64,000 nt of DNA from Synechococcus sp. PCC 7502 (GTDB lineage Bacteria > Cyanobacteriota > Cyanobacteriia > Pseudanabaenales > Pseudanabaenaceae). Below are positions 26,758-35,647 of the stretch, piece by piece. Where the stretch lies: contig NC_019702.1 in assembly GCF_000317085.1 (NCBI RefSeq), positions 1,208,394 through 1,272,393 on the forward strand, read 5' to 3'. The position numbers and the translations under genes are program-made. Positions within the stretch are counted from its first letter, which is position 1. Each line of letters begins with the position of its first letter. The notes below the pieces were generated by a model, which ran no database searches, had not been told where the DNA came from, and saw nothing but the letters and a program-made list of their open reading frames with translations.

Positions 26758-27570
26758 ATGAATTTACGTAAAGATGCCCTAGAAGTTCTTAAAGAAACCA
26801 GTCGCACTTTCTACATTCCAATTAGTAGATTACCCAGTGGTTTACAGGAAGCAGTTACTTCTGCCTATCTGTGTATGAGAGCAATTGATGAAATTGAGGA
26901 TCACCCCAGTTTAGATAATGCCATTAAATCTGATCTATTGCAGAAAGTTAGTATAGTTTTGCAATCGGGCAGAGATAGTTTCGCTCTCAATGCCTTTGCT
27001 AATGCCTTAAGTACCCATGATCATGTTTTGCCAGAGGTTTCGCTCCGCATTGGCGAATGGGCAATGATGGCTCCTGCGTCGATCGCCCCTAGGGTTTGGG
27101 ATGCTACGGCAGCAATGTCTGATCGGATGGCATACTGGGCAAATCGTAACTGGCAAATCCATTCTGAAATCGACCTTGATGGTTACACCTTCAGTGTGGC
27201 TGGGGCTGTGGGCTTACTGCTATCTGATCTGTGGGCTTGGTATGACGGTACTCAAACTAATCGGATTCAGGCGATCGGTTATGGTCGAGGCTTACAAACC
27301 GTCAATATCCTTCGTAACCGTTCCGAAGACCTTTTACGGGGTGCAGACTTAGTTCCCGATGGTTGGAATAAAGAAGACCTGATTGACTATGCACGTCGTA
27401 ATTTGGCACTGGGGGATATTTATACTAAGGCACTGCCACGGGGACCAGTTTTAGACTTTTGTCAAATTCCCCTAACTTTGGCACATGCTACCTTAGAAGC
27501 GATCGCCCACGGTGCAGACAAACTCACAAGGTCTAATGTCATGGCATTAATTGAACGAGTATGCAGCTAA
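26758..27570 (+). CDS. Squalene/phytoene synthase family protein
   Basis: A 270-residue all-helical isoprenyl synthase homologue. The first Asp-rich motif is present (DEIED, D44 and D48, after YLCMRAI), as is the early RTFYIPI pattern of head-to-head prenyl synthases. The second motif, usually NILRD..ED, reads NILRNRSED (N187 where Asp is usual). The family joins two C15 or C20 prenyl diphosphates head to head; whether this member makes squalene, phytoene or something else cannot be told. It is shorter than crtB products (about 300 or more residues). A GGAG-type RBS (AGGAG) lies about eight bases before the ATG. Divergent neighbour: HpnI-like gene. Confidence 0.82.
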   Translation: MNLRKDALEVLKETSRTFYIPISRLPSGLQEAVTSAYLCMRAIDEIEDHPSLDNAIKSDLLQKVSIVLQSGRDSFALNAFANALSTHDHVLPEVSLRIGEWAMMAPASIAPRVWDATAAMSDRMAYWANRNWQIHSEIDLDGYTFSVAGAVGLLLSDLWAWYDGTQTNRIQAIGYGRGLQTVNILRNRSEDLLRGADLVPDGWNKEDLIDYARRNLALGDIYTKALPRGPVLDFCQIPLTLAHATLEAIAHGADKLTRSNVMALIERVCS

Positions 27571-27642
27571 ATATGGTCGTACTCAAATATGTGTAGTATG
27601 TTGATGTGCCAAGGCTTTATCCTTTATCGTCTAAAACTAACT

Positions 27643-27673
27643 ACCTGTAACACTTGCCAGAAGTTTTACAGGT
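27643..27673 (+). terminator. Strong hairpin between the prenyl-synthase-like and Rieske genes
   Basis: ACCTGTAA (27643-27650) pairs with TTACAGGT (27666-27673), and ACTT with AAGT inside it, separated by one mismatch, with a five-base loop. A T-rich run (CTTTTTAT) starts about ten bases later rather than immediately, so it may be a terminator or an RNA-processing element. Confidence 0.5.
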
Positions 27674-27715
27674 TTATCCACACTTTTTATAGTACTACTC
27701 TAAGTATATTTACCA

Positions 27716-28828
27716 ATGAATGTCTATTCTCAATCTGCAAAATTGCAATCAGTTAATAATAATCTCAGTAAATCAGCCACACGATCCAAGGTTAACCAAG
27801 AAAGTGCGGACATCCGTAAAATTGGACTTAATCCTAATTTTTGGTATCCCTTAGCTCGCTCAAAAAACTTGCGCATAGGGAAGCCTTTGGCGGTTACCTT
27901 TGCAGGTGAACCAATTATGCTTGTCCGTCCTGAAAAGGGTGATTTATTTGCCCTTGAAGATCGTTGTGCCCATCGCCAAATCCCACTTCATCTCGGAGTA
28001 GTAAGAGGAGAACGGGTGCAATGTCATTACCACTGTTGGACGTATGATCGTCAGGGATCATGCGTTAATATTCCCTATTTAGATGGGCAAAAACATCTTC
28101 CCAATGGGGTACATAGTTATCCAGTACGAGAAGCCTATGGACTGATCTTTGTCTATACTGGTGATCTCAATGCTTCTGGGTTTTCCCAGTTTCCGGAAGT
28201 CCAAACTTTTGCTAATCCCAAGTATAAAACTCGTATCCTTGATCGTTCTATTTCCTGTCATTACTCGTTTATGCATGAAAATTTGATGGACATGAATCAT
28301 CAGTTTCTGCACCGTAGTTTAATGGGATTAATTCGTACTACATTGCTAGATATTCGAGCTAAAGATGGCTGGGTAGAAGCAGATTATACGTTCTCACGCT
28401 TGGCAGGTAAGCAGTCTCTTGGGGAAAAGTTTATAATTGGCAGTCGCAAAATTGAGACCGATGAGATTGATAAAATGACGATCCGCACAGGCTATCCCTA
28501 TCAAACTCTTAAATTTTGGATGGCAGGGAGTAGTGAACCAGCTTTAGATTTATGGAATTGCTATGTGCCCACAGATCGTGAACAAAGACAAAATCAGACT
28601 TATGGACTATTGATGATTGCTAAACCAAGCATTACCATGCTGATTCACTTGCTTTGGCCATTTATTGTGGCTTTTACCAATGGTATTTTTGCTCAAGATC
28701 AAGAAATTGTCGAGGTTGAGCAACGAGCATTTGATCAACAGGGCGCAGATTGGAATCATGAAATTTCTCCAGCAATTTTGCAGCTCAGAAAGCTTCTAAT
28801 TCATGCGGGTGTTCCTTTAAATTTTTAG
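27716..28828 (+). CDS. Rieske [2Fe-2S] non-haem iron oxygenase
   Basis: A 370-residue oxygenase alpha-subunit-type protein. The Rieske domain shows C84-x-H86 and C103-x2-H106 (CAHRQIPLHLG, CHYHCW), and the catalytic domain has NLMDMNHQFLH, matching the N-x2-D-x2-H-x3-H iron site. The C-terminal part is moderately hydrophobic (ITMLIHLLWPFIVAFTNG), as in chloroplast/cyanobacterial PaO-TIC55-like oxygenases that work on pigments or lipids. It needs a ferredoxin or similar electron donor (family knowledge). It stands alone, 145 bases after the prenyl-synthase-like gene with a hairpin in between, so co-transcription is doubtful. Substrate unknown. Confidence 0.9.
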   Translation: MNVYSQSAKLQSVNNNLSKSATRSKVNQESADIRKIGLNPNFWYPLARSKNLRIGKPLAVTFAGEPIMLVRPEKGDLFALEDRCAHRQIPLHLGVVRGERVQCHYHCWTYDRQGSCVNIPYLDGQKHLPNGVHSYPVREAYGLIFVYTGDLNASGFSQFPEVQTFANPKYKTRILDRSISCHYSFMHENLMDMNHQFLHRSLMGLIRTTLLDIRAKDGWVEADYTFSRLAGKQSLGEKFIIGSRKIETDEIDKMTIRTGYPYQTLKFWMAGSSEPALDLWNCYVPTDREQRQNQTYGLLMIAKPSITMLIHLLWPFIVAFTNGIFAQDQEIVEVEQRAFDQQGADWNHEISPAILQLRKLLIHAGVPLNF

Positions 28829-28964
28829 CCTTAATAATATCCATTTGCCCTACTTTTAGGGGCATAAATTTCTATAAAATTATTAACCAAGCTTAGAGAA
28901 AAACTTACAGATTGGTTTTAGCTTTTTGATTTCTTTTTGCTTAAACCCAAACTAGGTTAATAAT

Positions 28965-29086
28965 AGGAGTTACGCACTCAAATTTGCCCAGTACTTATAG
29001 ACGGAAGTTTGAGGGCTGTGCCCTAAATTGGGGCTTTACTCCAAACCCCTTTGGATCCAAGATTTCTTTTATGTTGTGTAAGCCCT
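28965..29086. mobile_element. MITE-like 122-bp element with IS701-like ends
   Basis: The left end AGGAGTTACGCA matches 11 of 12 bases of the right terminal repeat of the IS701 element at 44070-45135 (AGGACTTACGCA), and the right end read inward is AGGGCTTACACA. The inside holds two small GC-rich hairpins and no ORF. No convincing target duplication is visible. It fits a non-autonomous derivative that an IS701-type transposase could move. Confidence 0.45.
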
Positions 29087-29124
29087 GAATAAGCCTTGAC
29101 TAAATTTATAAGTAGTTCAGGGAT

Positions 29125-29634
29125 TTACTTTTGAGCAAGCTTGGCTATATCCATGTGTTCATACTTCTCAAAGGGTTGATGAATCCAAGGACTATCAGGA
29201 AGATAATCCACATAAAAATCTGGGACATATATACTTACTGCCTTATACCAAATTACCGCTGTTCTGATCTCAGACACATCATAATGCTCATGCTCATTCA
29301 GCCAAACTATGGTCTGCCCTAATGTCATACCCGAATCAACTAAATCATCTACCAACAGCACCTTATCCCCAAGGGTGGGAGTAGTCATGGAAATAGATTT
29401 AGCAAAGGTAAGCCTAGGACGACGCACCTTATCATCATAGGAGCTAGCAGAAAGAATAGCGAGAGGTTTATTAAATATGCGGGAAAAAATATCACCGACT
29501 CGTAAGCCACCTCTGGCTAAACATAGAATTTGATTAAATTCCCAACCAGAACGATAAATTTTAACTGCTAACTGCTCAATTTTTTCGTCATACTCTGCCC
29601 AAGAGAGATAAATATCGGATTGAGTATCTGACAT
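29125..29634 (-). CDS. Purine-type phosphoribosyltransferase
   Basis: A 169-residue type I phosphoribosyltransferase. The PRPP loop VLLVDDLVDSGMTL is perfect, with CLARGGLRVGDIFS as the PPi loop and SSYDDKVRR as the flexible loop. The C-terminal hood (PDFYVDYLPDSPWIHQPFEKYEH) resembles xanthine/hypoxanthine-guanine PRTases of the Gpt/HGPRT-like group, so salvage of a purine base is most likely; the exact base is not decidable. It follows the TIGR02450 gene by about 70 bases on the same strand. Cytosolic. Confidence 0.92.
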   Translation of the reverse strand: MSDTQSDIYLSWAEYDEKIEQLAVKIYRSGWEFNQILCLARGGLRVGDIFSRIFNKPLAILSASSYDDKVRRPRLTFAKSISMTTPTLGDKVLLVDDLVDSGMTLGQTIVWLNEHEHYDVSEIRTAVIWYKAVSIYVPDFYVDYLPDSPWIHQPFEKYEHMDIAKLAQK

Positions 29635-29704
29635 AGGAAATAGTATAAGAAATAAAATAAATCTTGGCTTTGGATTTCAGTCTTAAATACTTTATCAGGA
29701 AAAG

Positions 29705-29950
29705 TTAAATTATTTCCGTAGTCCTTTCCGTTAAAGCAATCCAACCCGGTTGCCACAGGTTACGATCTTTTAAGGCTTTAGCATTTAGCCAAAACCGCAC
29801 CGATTGATCACAAGTTGCCTTAAGTTCAGCGAAGACCATATTTTTTTCATTCTGGCGATTAGTTACAATAAAGTGCCGCCAGCCGAAGGTATCTTGTCTG
29901 GCAGTCCACTTGGAGCCAACTAGATAAGGGAATTTTTGTTTTTTGGGCAT
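29705..29950 (-). CDS. TIGR02450 family Trp-rich protein
   Basis: An 81-residue protein with five tryptophans placed as in the small TIGR02450 (DUF2389) family: KWTA near residue 15, GWRHF, a variable loop, ELKATCDQSVRFWLNAK and NLWQPGWIAL. The family is common in cyanobacteria and gammaproteobacteria and has no known function. It precedes the phosphoribosyltransferase gene on the same strand. ATG at 29948-29950. Confidence 0.85.
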   Translation of the reverse strand: MPKKQKFPYLVGSKWTARQDTFGWRHFIVTNRQNEKNMVFAELKATCDQSVRFWLNAKALKDRNLWQPGWIALTERTTEII

Positions 29951-30022
29951 TAATTTGGAGATTTATTATTGATATTTAAGATTAATCAACAAAGCACTAG
30001 AATTTAGTTGTAGCATAAGCCT

Positions 30023-30661
30023 ATGTACTTTGAACCTGCTTACAATCGTTTACCCCTTGCCCCAATTGGTAAAAGAATTGGCAGCTTTGCGTTGGACTTT
30101 TTTGGCTGTGCTTTTATCGGCAAGCTTGGGGAATCTTTACTAGGGATCAATGAGCAGTCTGGTTGGGGTTTAGTTGTGTTTGCCCTAGTCTGGGGTGGCG
30201 ATCGCGTTTTATTTGCAGGCAATAACCAAGGACAAAGTTTGGGACGGTGGTTACTGAGTCTTAAAACCGTGGATATGCAGTACGGTAAATCCTCAGGAAT
30301 AGCTGAGCTATTTAAGCGGGAACTGGTTGTCTATCCATTTTTGGCATTTGTATTGGCTGCCTCCAAGTCTCCAACTTCTTTGGCATTATTTGCGGTTTTA
30401 CCTTTAGTCATTGATGCTGCCTTTGCGATCGCTGACAGTCGAAAAATGCAAACTTTACATGATAAGTTAGGTAAAACCATTGTGATTGAGACCCGCCGAG
30501 GTTTTCAAGTTGATCAAAAGCTATCTAAATTATTTAGGCAACTGAGTAAAATGCCCCGCCCTAGTTTTCCTAAACGGAATGTTTCCGAGGGCAATTTTGA
30601 TGATTACTTTAATCCCCGTCCACCTAAATCTTTTAAACGTCGACCTCGAAGACGGGAATAA
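30023..30661 (+). CDS. RDD family membrane protein
   Basis: A 212-residue protein with the RDD domain: residues LAPIGKRIGSFALDFF near the N-terminus (R..S..LD in place of RDD), three hydrophobic segments (about 22-42, 48-66 and 92-135) and the LHDKLGKTIVIE motif (D-K after the last helix). The basic tail (PKSFKRRPRRRE) is cytosolic. Some RDD proteins are sodium/proton antiporters, but the role here is not known. Convergent with ridA. Confidence 0.87.
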   Translation: MYFEPAYNRLPLAPIGKRIGSFALDFFGCAFIGKLGESLLGINEQSGWGLVVFALVWGGDRVLFAGNNQGQSLGRWLLSLKTVDMQYGKSSGIAELFKRELVVYPFLAFVLAASKSPTSLALFAVLPLVIDAAFAIADSRKMQTLHDKLGKTIVIETRRGFQVDQKLSKLFRQLSKMPRPSFPKRNVSEGNFDDYFNPRPPKSFKRRPRRRE

Positions 30662-30682
30662 GTAGAAGTCTAAACAACAAAA

Positions 30683-31072
30683 CTAGACAGCAACAATACA
30701 CTCAATTTCCACAGCCACATTTAACGGTAATCTTGCCACTTGTACACAGGAACGAGCAGGGGCTGGATCAAGAAAATACTGACCATATACGGCATTCATC
30801 GCCGCAAAATCTGCCATATCCGCCAAAAATACCGTGGTTTTAATCACATCCTTAAATTCAGCCCCCGATGCAGTTAATACAGCTTTGATATTTTGTAAAA
30901 CCCGTTCAGTTTGGATAGTAATGTCACCAGTTTCTACCTTACCTGTATGGGGATTTAGGGGAATTTGTCCCGCCAAGTAGATCAATTTAGAATTAGCAGG
31001 TATGACGATCGCTTGATTATAGGGACCAACGGGTAAGGGTGCTTCGGCAGTGCGGATAACTTGAAAACTCAT
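30683..31072 (-). CDS. ridA: RidA family reactive-intermediate deaminase
   Basis: A 129-residue cytosolic trimer-forming enzyme that hydrolyses reactive enamines/imines from PLP-enzyme reactions to 2-keto acids. Diagnostic segments are PLPVGPYNQAI, LAGQIPLNPHTG, NIKAVLTASGA and APARSCVQVARLPLNVAVEIECIA-type ending, with the catalytic Arg in PARS. Length is typical. ATG at 31070-31072; 26 bases downstream of the gene for the 427-residue membrane protein on the same strand, likely one operon with it and the HEAT-repeat gene. Confidence 0.95.
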   Translation of the reverse strand: MSFQVIRTAEAPLPVGPYNQAIVIPANSKLIYLAGQIPLNPHTGKVETGDITIQTERVLQNIKAVLTASGAEFKDVIKTTVFLADMADFAAMNAVYGQYFLDPAPARSCVQVARLPLNVAVEIECIVAV

Positions 31073-31097
31073 GAATTAACCTAGTAAATTTAGTAAA

Positions 31098-32381
31098 TTA
31101 TGGATTAGGAGGTTGCTTAAACATTTTGGCGTAATCTTGGTCATTTAGATCAGTTTCTGTGGTGTATGCCAAATTATCCGTACCAATTACCTCGGGGGCG
31201 ATCGCAAACTGTTGGGCAAGTTCTAGCTTTTGTTTGATCTGTGGATTTAATTGTTTTAAAACATCAGCCCGTTCAGAGCGTTGACGATTCCTTTTGATAA
31301 TCTTGCTATTTATGCCCTTAAGCACAAAATATCTAACCGTGGGGATGGTTAAAAATAAAATGGCATAACCCAATAATAGGTAATAGGAGCCAGCTATAAT
31401 TCCCAAAAAGTCACTTAGCTCTGTACCGCCCAGTTGCCCCAGTAAAGAACCCAGAAATAAAGCTGAGCCTAAATAAAATACACCTAGGGCGATCGCTAAG
31501 GTAATTTTGCCTGCCCCTGCTTTACTAAATTGCCATATTTTTTCCTGTAGAAAACTATTACTAGGATTAGATTTAGAGCGATCGGCAGCCACTTTTTGTA
31601 GGTCGGGAAAACTATAGGCAAGGGTACCAATTTCCGTAACTTGGGGCAGTCCATTAAATTTGGTTAGCACGGGGATCATATAGTCTTCAAAACCCTCTTG
31701 AGTATCTGCAATCTCATCTAGGTAAGGAGCCACTTGTTCAGCTATGACTACGCCTTGGTGACTGCGGATCAACGCAGAAATCTCTTGACTCCGCCGTTCT
31801 TCCAGATCATAGTTAGGGTTTCCATCTCCAAATAAAAACGAAAAAATACTTTCGAGGAAGCCCATATTCGAGTCGTTTGCTTTGGATTTAATCCGATCTG
31901 GATGTTCGTAGTAGCTGGGCGCGAATATATTACCGAAATCAATCCAGAAGAAATTAGGAATAAAGTTGAACCCACCATCCCGATCATCAGACCTCCGATT
32001 ATCATTATCACTACTCCGACTTTGGAGGGCAATTACCGCCAAGACTATACCAATTACGACGATCGCAATGGAAACCACTAATAAAATCCCAAAGGAAATT
32101 CTAATTAAATAAAATACCCATTTCCAAACTTGTCCTAACCATGCTTGCAGTCTCAGCTTAAAATTACGACTCCATAAAATTTGCCGCACTTGGGGCGAGA
32201 ACACATAGACAATTTCCCCAGTTTCCGAGACTTGGAGATTACCACTGGTTTGCGTAGCTAGGGCTAATAGTTCCCTCTGCGCTAAATTTACATCTAAGCC
32301 AGATTGGGCAGCAACGTCACCTATAGTTACTCGATAGTTTAATTTTTCTACGGCTGTAATTACGGAAAATTGAGAACTCAT
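31098..32381 (-). CDS. Conserved membrane protein of unknown function
   Basis: A 427-residue protein not assigned to a known function. The first ~70 residues look like a winged-helix-type module (ITAVEKLNYRVTIGDVAAQSGLDVNLAQRELLALA). A hydrophobic hairpin or single helix follows (about 88-120), then an acidic/Asn-rich loop with several Phe and Trp, an EISALIRSHQGVVIAEQVAPYLDE segment, and two or three more membrane helices (about 288-350). The tail is soluble. Such proteins are conserved in cyanobacteria and chloroplasts as far as I recall. It lies nine bases after the HEAT-repeat gene and before ridA on the same strand. Confidence 0.8.
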   Translation of the reverse strand: MSSQFSVITAVEKLNYRVTIGDVAAQSGLDVNLAQRELLALATQTSGNLQVSETGEIVYVFSPQVRQILWSRNFKLRLQAWLGQVWKWVFYLIRISFGILLVVSIAIVVIGIVLAVIALQSRSSDNDNRRSDDRDGGFNFIPNFFWIDFGNIFAPSYYEHPDRIKSKANDSNMGFLESIFSFLFGDGNPNYDLEERRSQEISALIRSHQGVVIAEQVAPYLDEIADTQEGFEDYMIPVLTKFNGLPQVTEIGTLAYSFPDLQKVAADRSKSNPSNSFLQEKIWQFSKAGAGKITLAIALGVFYLGSALFLGSLLGQLGGTELSDFLGIIAGSYYLLLGYAILFLTIPTVRYFVLKGINSKIIKRNRQRSERADVLKQLNPQIKQKLELAQQFAIAPEVIGTDNLAYTTETDLNDQDYAKMFKQPPNP

Positions 32382-32390
32382 AAGCTTTGA

Positions 32391-33560
32391 TTACTGGAGG
32401 ATCGTATAGTCGGCGTAGTTATCGAGTTCATTTTCGTTATGGTTAATAGTCGGAACTAAATACTGGGGAACGTTTATAGATTGGGTAAAGGTCTTTAAGA
32501 TTTCTTGAGCTTGAGGATGATTAATCCTGCGCAAGGCACGCATTGCTGAATTACGAACCGAGCGATCGCCATCTTTGAGCATCATCGCTAGGGGATGAAT
32601 ACACTCAACAGAGCCAATTTCACCGAGAGCCGCCGCCGCATTACACCGCACATGGGGAAACTCATCATTATATAAGACATCGATTAATAAGGGTACAGAT
32701 TGATCTATAGCCATTTGCCCTAAGGTACGAGCAGCAACGGTTCTAGTATCGCTAGACGGACTCTTCAGCATTTCTGACAGGGCGGGGATGCAGGGACTAC
32801 CAATATTTTTGAGGGCTTGAGCAGCTTGAGATTGCACACTGAGATCGACATCAGTTAACCTTGCAGCAAGGGCAGTGCAGGCTAGGGGTGAGCGTATTTG
32901 TCCTAAAGCCCAAGCTGCTTCTAGTCTTACGGTTCTTACGGGATCGCCTAGGGCATTAATCAGGGCAGGAACGGCTAGGGGCGAGTTGATCTGTCCTAAG
33001 GAATGGGCGGCATGGATACGGACTAGTTCTTCCCCCCGTTTAAGAATATCCACCAGAGGTGAAACCGCACTTAAACCACCACGAGCTAGGGCTTTAGCCA
33101 CAGATGCCTGAACTTGTACAGACTTGTGATTCAGCATTTTCACTAGCCACCGTATTGCTTCCATTGTTCCCATACAGCCAAGGGCAGTAGCAGCGTGGGA
33201 ATAGAGTTGGCGATCAGGGTTACCCAATGCTTCAACTAGGTTAGGAATTGCTTGCGGTGACTGCATATATCCTAAAGCTAAAGCGGCTTTCTTAGCGATC
33301 GCTAGATCATCTCCATCTAAACGGGCAATTAAATCAGGGATGATATTATGCTTGGATTTAATTAATTTGCGTAGAGCCTGTGAATATTGGTCAGAACGAG
33401 TAGCAGCATCAAATTCCGCCAAAATCGCTGCCACCCCACCTACATCTGGAGCAGACTTTTGCCATTTATATTCAGACTCAGAGTTAATATTATAGTCTGA
33501 CAGTCTAGGTGGCTCTGGCTTATGACTAGCCTCTATTTTACTTTTGCCTGAGTCTTCCAT
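32391..33560 (-). CDS. HEAT-repeat (PBS-lyase type) protein
   Basis: A 389-residue protein made almost entirely of about nine 31-residue HEAT-like repeats with the pattern 'AIPNLVEALGNPD...VR..AA.ALG.IG' (for example AVPALINALGDPVRTVRLEAAWALGQI and CIHPLAMMLKDGDRSVRNSAMRALRRI). The N-terminal 40 residues are polar and the last 35 fall outside the repeats. Related repeats occur in bilin lyases CpcE/F and in scaffold proteins; no phycobiliprotein gene is near, so lyase function is not supported. Probably an adaptor for the membrane protein encoded nine bases downstream (inference). Confidence 0.9.
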   Translation of the reverse strand: MEDSGKSKIEASHKPEPPRLSDYNINSESEYKWQKSAPDVGGVAAILAEFDAATRSDQYSQALRKLIKSKHNIIPDLIARLDGDDLAIAKKAALALGYMQSPQAIPNLVEALGNPDRQLYSHAATALGCMGTMEAIRWLVKMLNHKSVQVQASVAKALARGGLSAVSPLVDILKRGEELVRIHAAHSLGQINSPLAVPALINALGDPVRTVRLEAAWALGQIRSPLACTALAARLTDVDLSVQSQAAQALKNIGSPCIPALSEMLKSPSSDTRTVAARTLGQMAIDQSVPLLIDVLYNDEFPHVRCNAAAALGEIGSVECIHPLAMMLKDGDRSVRNSAMRALRRINHPQAQEILKTFTQSINVPQYLVPTINHNENELDNYADYTILQ

Positions 33561-33853
33561 AACTGCTTAATTTTTAGTATGGGGAGAGATATAGGGAGAC
33601 AATCAATACTAACTATCATACCCAAAACTAAAATAACTAATGCGAATTAAATACATATATTTTTTAGTCTCTTTTTTCTGATCTCTTTCTGAATCTCTTT
33701 AAAAATAATGACGAAAGAGCTATGCCTCAAAAATCTAGATGTTAATGCCAATTTTGCTATTTTTGCTATTCCGCAATTGTGAACCGAGTTTCAACCAAAA
33801 CCAACTCATGAATTTTTAATTTTTGTTAATTCTATTAACCTTGATTTAAGATT

Positions 33854-35494
33854 GTGAAGTTATTAGTAGTTATTAAATGTAATCCCTATATGCACTCAAA
33901 AACTGGGGAATTAATACCGTCGAAGTTTCTACTGATTTTATTAATTGTGGCGATCGCTTTGGGGATTTGCCTGAGATTTTTGGCACTAGACCATAAGTTA
34001 TATTGGCATGACGAAGTTTATACATCATTCCGTGCGGCTGGGTTTACAAGTCAAGAAATAAATCGAGCAATTTTTACCGATCAAATTACCTCACCGCAGT
34101 CAATCCTTAAATTTCAGGAATTAAAGCCCAATAGCTCTGCCCTAGATACTATTTTCTCGCTTGCGATCGAAGACCCCCAGCATCCGCCGTTGTATTATTT
34201 AGCCTCTCGCCTATGGATGCAAATATTTGGTAGTAGTACGGTGTCGATGCGATCGCTAGCCGCCCTCATTAGCCTGATTGGTTTACCATTAATCTATGGG
34301 TTGGCATGGGAATTATTTAAATCTCGGACGATCGCCTTAATTGCTGTAATATTTCTAGTCTTATCTCCCTTTGATGTTTTATTTGCCCAGATTGCCCGTC
34401 AATATAGCTTATTGTGTGTAATTAGCCTTGCCAGCAGTTTGTGTTTTTTAAGAGCCGCACGAATAGACTCTAAGCACAGTTGGATCATTTATTCCCTAGT
34501 AAGCGTCATTGGACTATATACCCATCCTTTTTTTGGCTTTACCTTAGTTGGGCATGGCACATACCTCCTAATTTTGAAATTAACCTACTTAAAGTTAGAT
34601 CAAGATTCTCTCCCTATTAAAAGATACTTGCAGGCGATCGCCCTAGCAGCCTTAATTTATTTACCTTGGATCTGCGTCATGGTATTCAACTACCAAAGGG
34701 TATCGGCTACGACCAATTGGGTAACAGGGGCAGCAGATTGGCTATTTTATATTCGCACTTGGTTACTCAGTTTTACCTGTCTATATTTCGATCTGGACTG
34801 GGGATTTGATAATGTCTGGACATATGTACCACGCTTACTAATTTTTATCCTGATGGTGGCAGGAATTTATTTAATTTATCGCCGTACTGAACGCCAAACA
34901 TTCATATTTATCCTTACCGCAATAGTCGTACCATTTGCACTTTTACTGCTTCCAGACTTGATCTTAGGAGGACGACGCAGTACTGTGACTCGTTATTTAA
35001 TTGGTAGTTACGCTGGGTTACAACTAGCGATCGCTTATTTAGTCGGCATTACCTTACAACACAGGCAAATTGTAGGACAAATTTTGGGACGGAGTTTGAT
35101 AGTTCTATTGGCAGCCTGTAGCATTGCTTCCTGTATAGTCAGTAATAGTACTGATACATGGTGGACTAATATTCCCAGTTATTTTAATGGTATAACTGCA
35201 AAAATTGTTAACTCTAAACCTGCCCCACTATTAATTACAGATGCAGAAAATGGAATCAATTTAGCCGATATTATTTCCATATCTCATTTACTGAGCGATC
35301 GCCCAAAACTCTTGCTCTTAAGTCATTCCCAGCTACCCAAATTACCTGATATTTTTAGTGATTACATGGTATTTCGTCCATCAAGTCAATTAAGGCAAGC
35401 GATCGGGGATAAAAACTTAGAAAGCATTCCAGATACTGGCGGCGAGTTATGGCGACTGAAACTGAGAGATAATCGGTTAGTTTTCCCAGCTTAA
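33854..35494 (+). CDS. Glycosyltransferase family 39-like membrane protein
   Basis: A 546-residue polytopic protein with about ten to twelve membrane segments. The first outside loop has the acidic signature YWHDEVYTSF typical of GT-C enzymes of the GT39/ArnT group, which move a sugar from a polyprenyl phosphate to a lipid or protein on the outer membrane face. A long loop with QHPPLYYL-type motif (DPQHPPLYYLASRLWMQIFG) follows, as in ArnT-like proteins. The start used is GTG at 33854; an ATG 12 codons later (33890) would also give a full first helix. Acceptor unknown. Single gene. Confidence 0.88.
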   Translation: MKLLVVIKCNPYMHSKTGELIPSKFLLILLIVAIALGICLRFLALDHKLYWHDEVYTSFRAAGFTSQEINRAIFTDQITSPQSILKFQELKPNSSALDTIFSLAIEDPQHPPLYYLASRLWMQIFGSSTVSMRSLAALISLIGLPLIYGLAWELFKSRTIALIAVIFLVLSPFDVLFAQIARQYSLLCVISLASSLCFLRAARIDSKHSWIIYSLVSVIGLYTHPFFGFTLVGHGTYLLILKLTYLKLDQDSLPIKRYLQAIALAALIYLPWICVMVFNYQRVSATTNWVTGAADWLFYIRTWLLSFTCLYFDLDWGFDNVWTYVPRLLIFILMVAGIYLIYRRTERQTFIFILTAIVVPFALLLLPDLILGGRRSTVTRYLIGSYAGLQLAIAYLVGITLQHRQIVGQILGRSLIVLLAACSIASCIVSNSTDTWWTNIPSYFNGITAKIVNSKPAPLLITDAENGINLADIISISHLLSDRPKLLLLSHSQLPKLPDIFSDYMVFRPSSQLRQAIGDKNLESIPDTGGELWRLKLRDNRLVFPA

Positions 35495-35647
35495 AATAGT
35501 GCCATAAAAATATTAAGTAGGTGTACTCAGGCAAAGTTAATACTTTTAGGCGTACAACCAACTATGAAAAAGAGTACATAGAAACTTTTCCATATACTCC
35601 AATTACTTATATTTTTAGATAATTTTTAGGTGATTTTCAAATAACCT

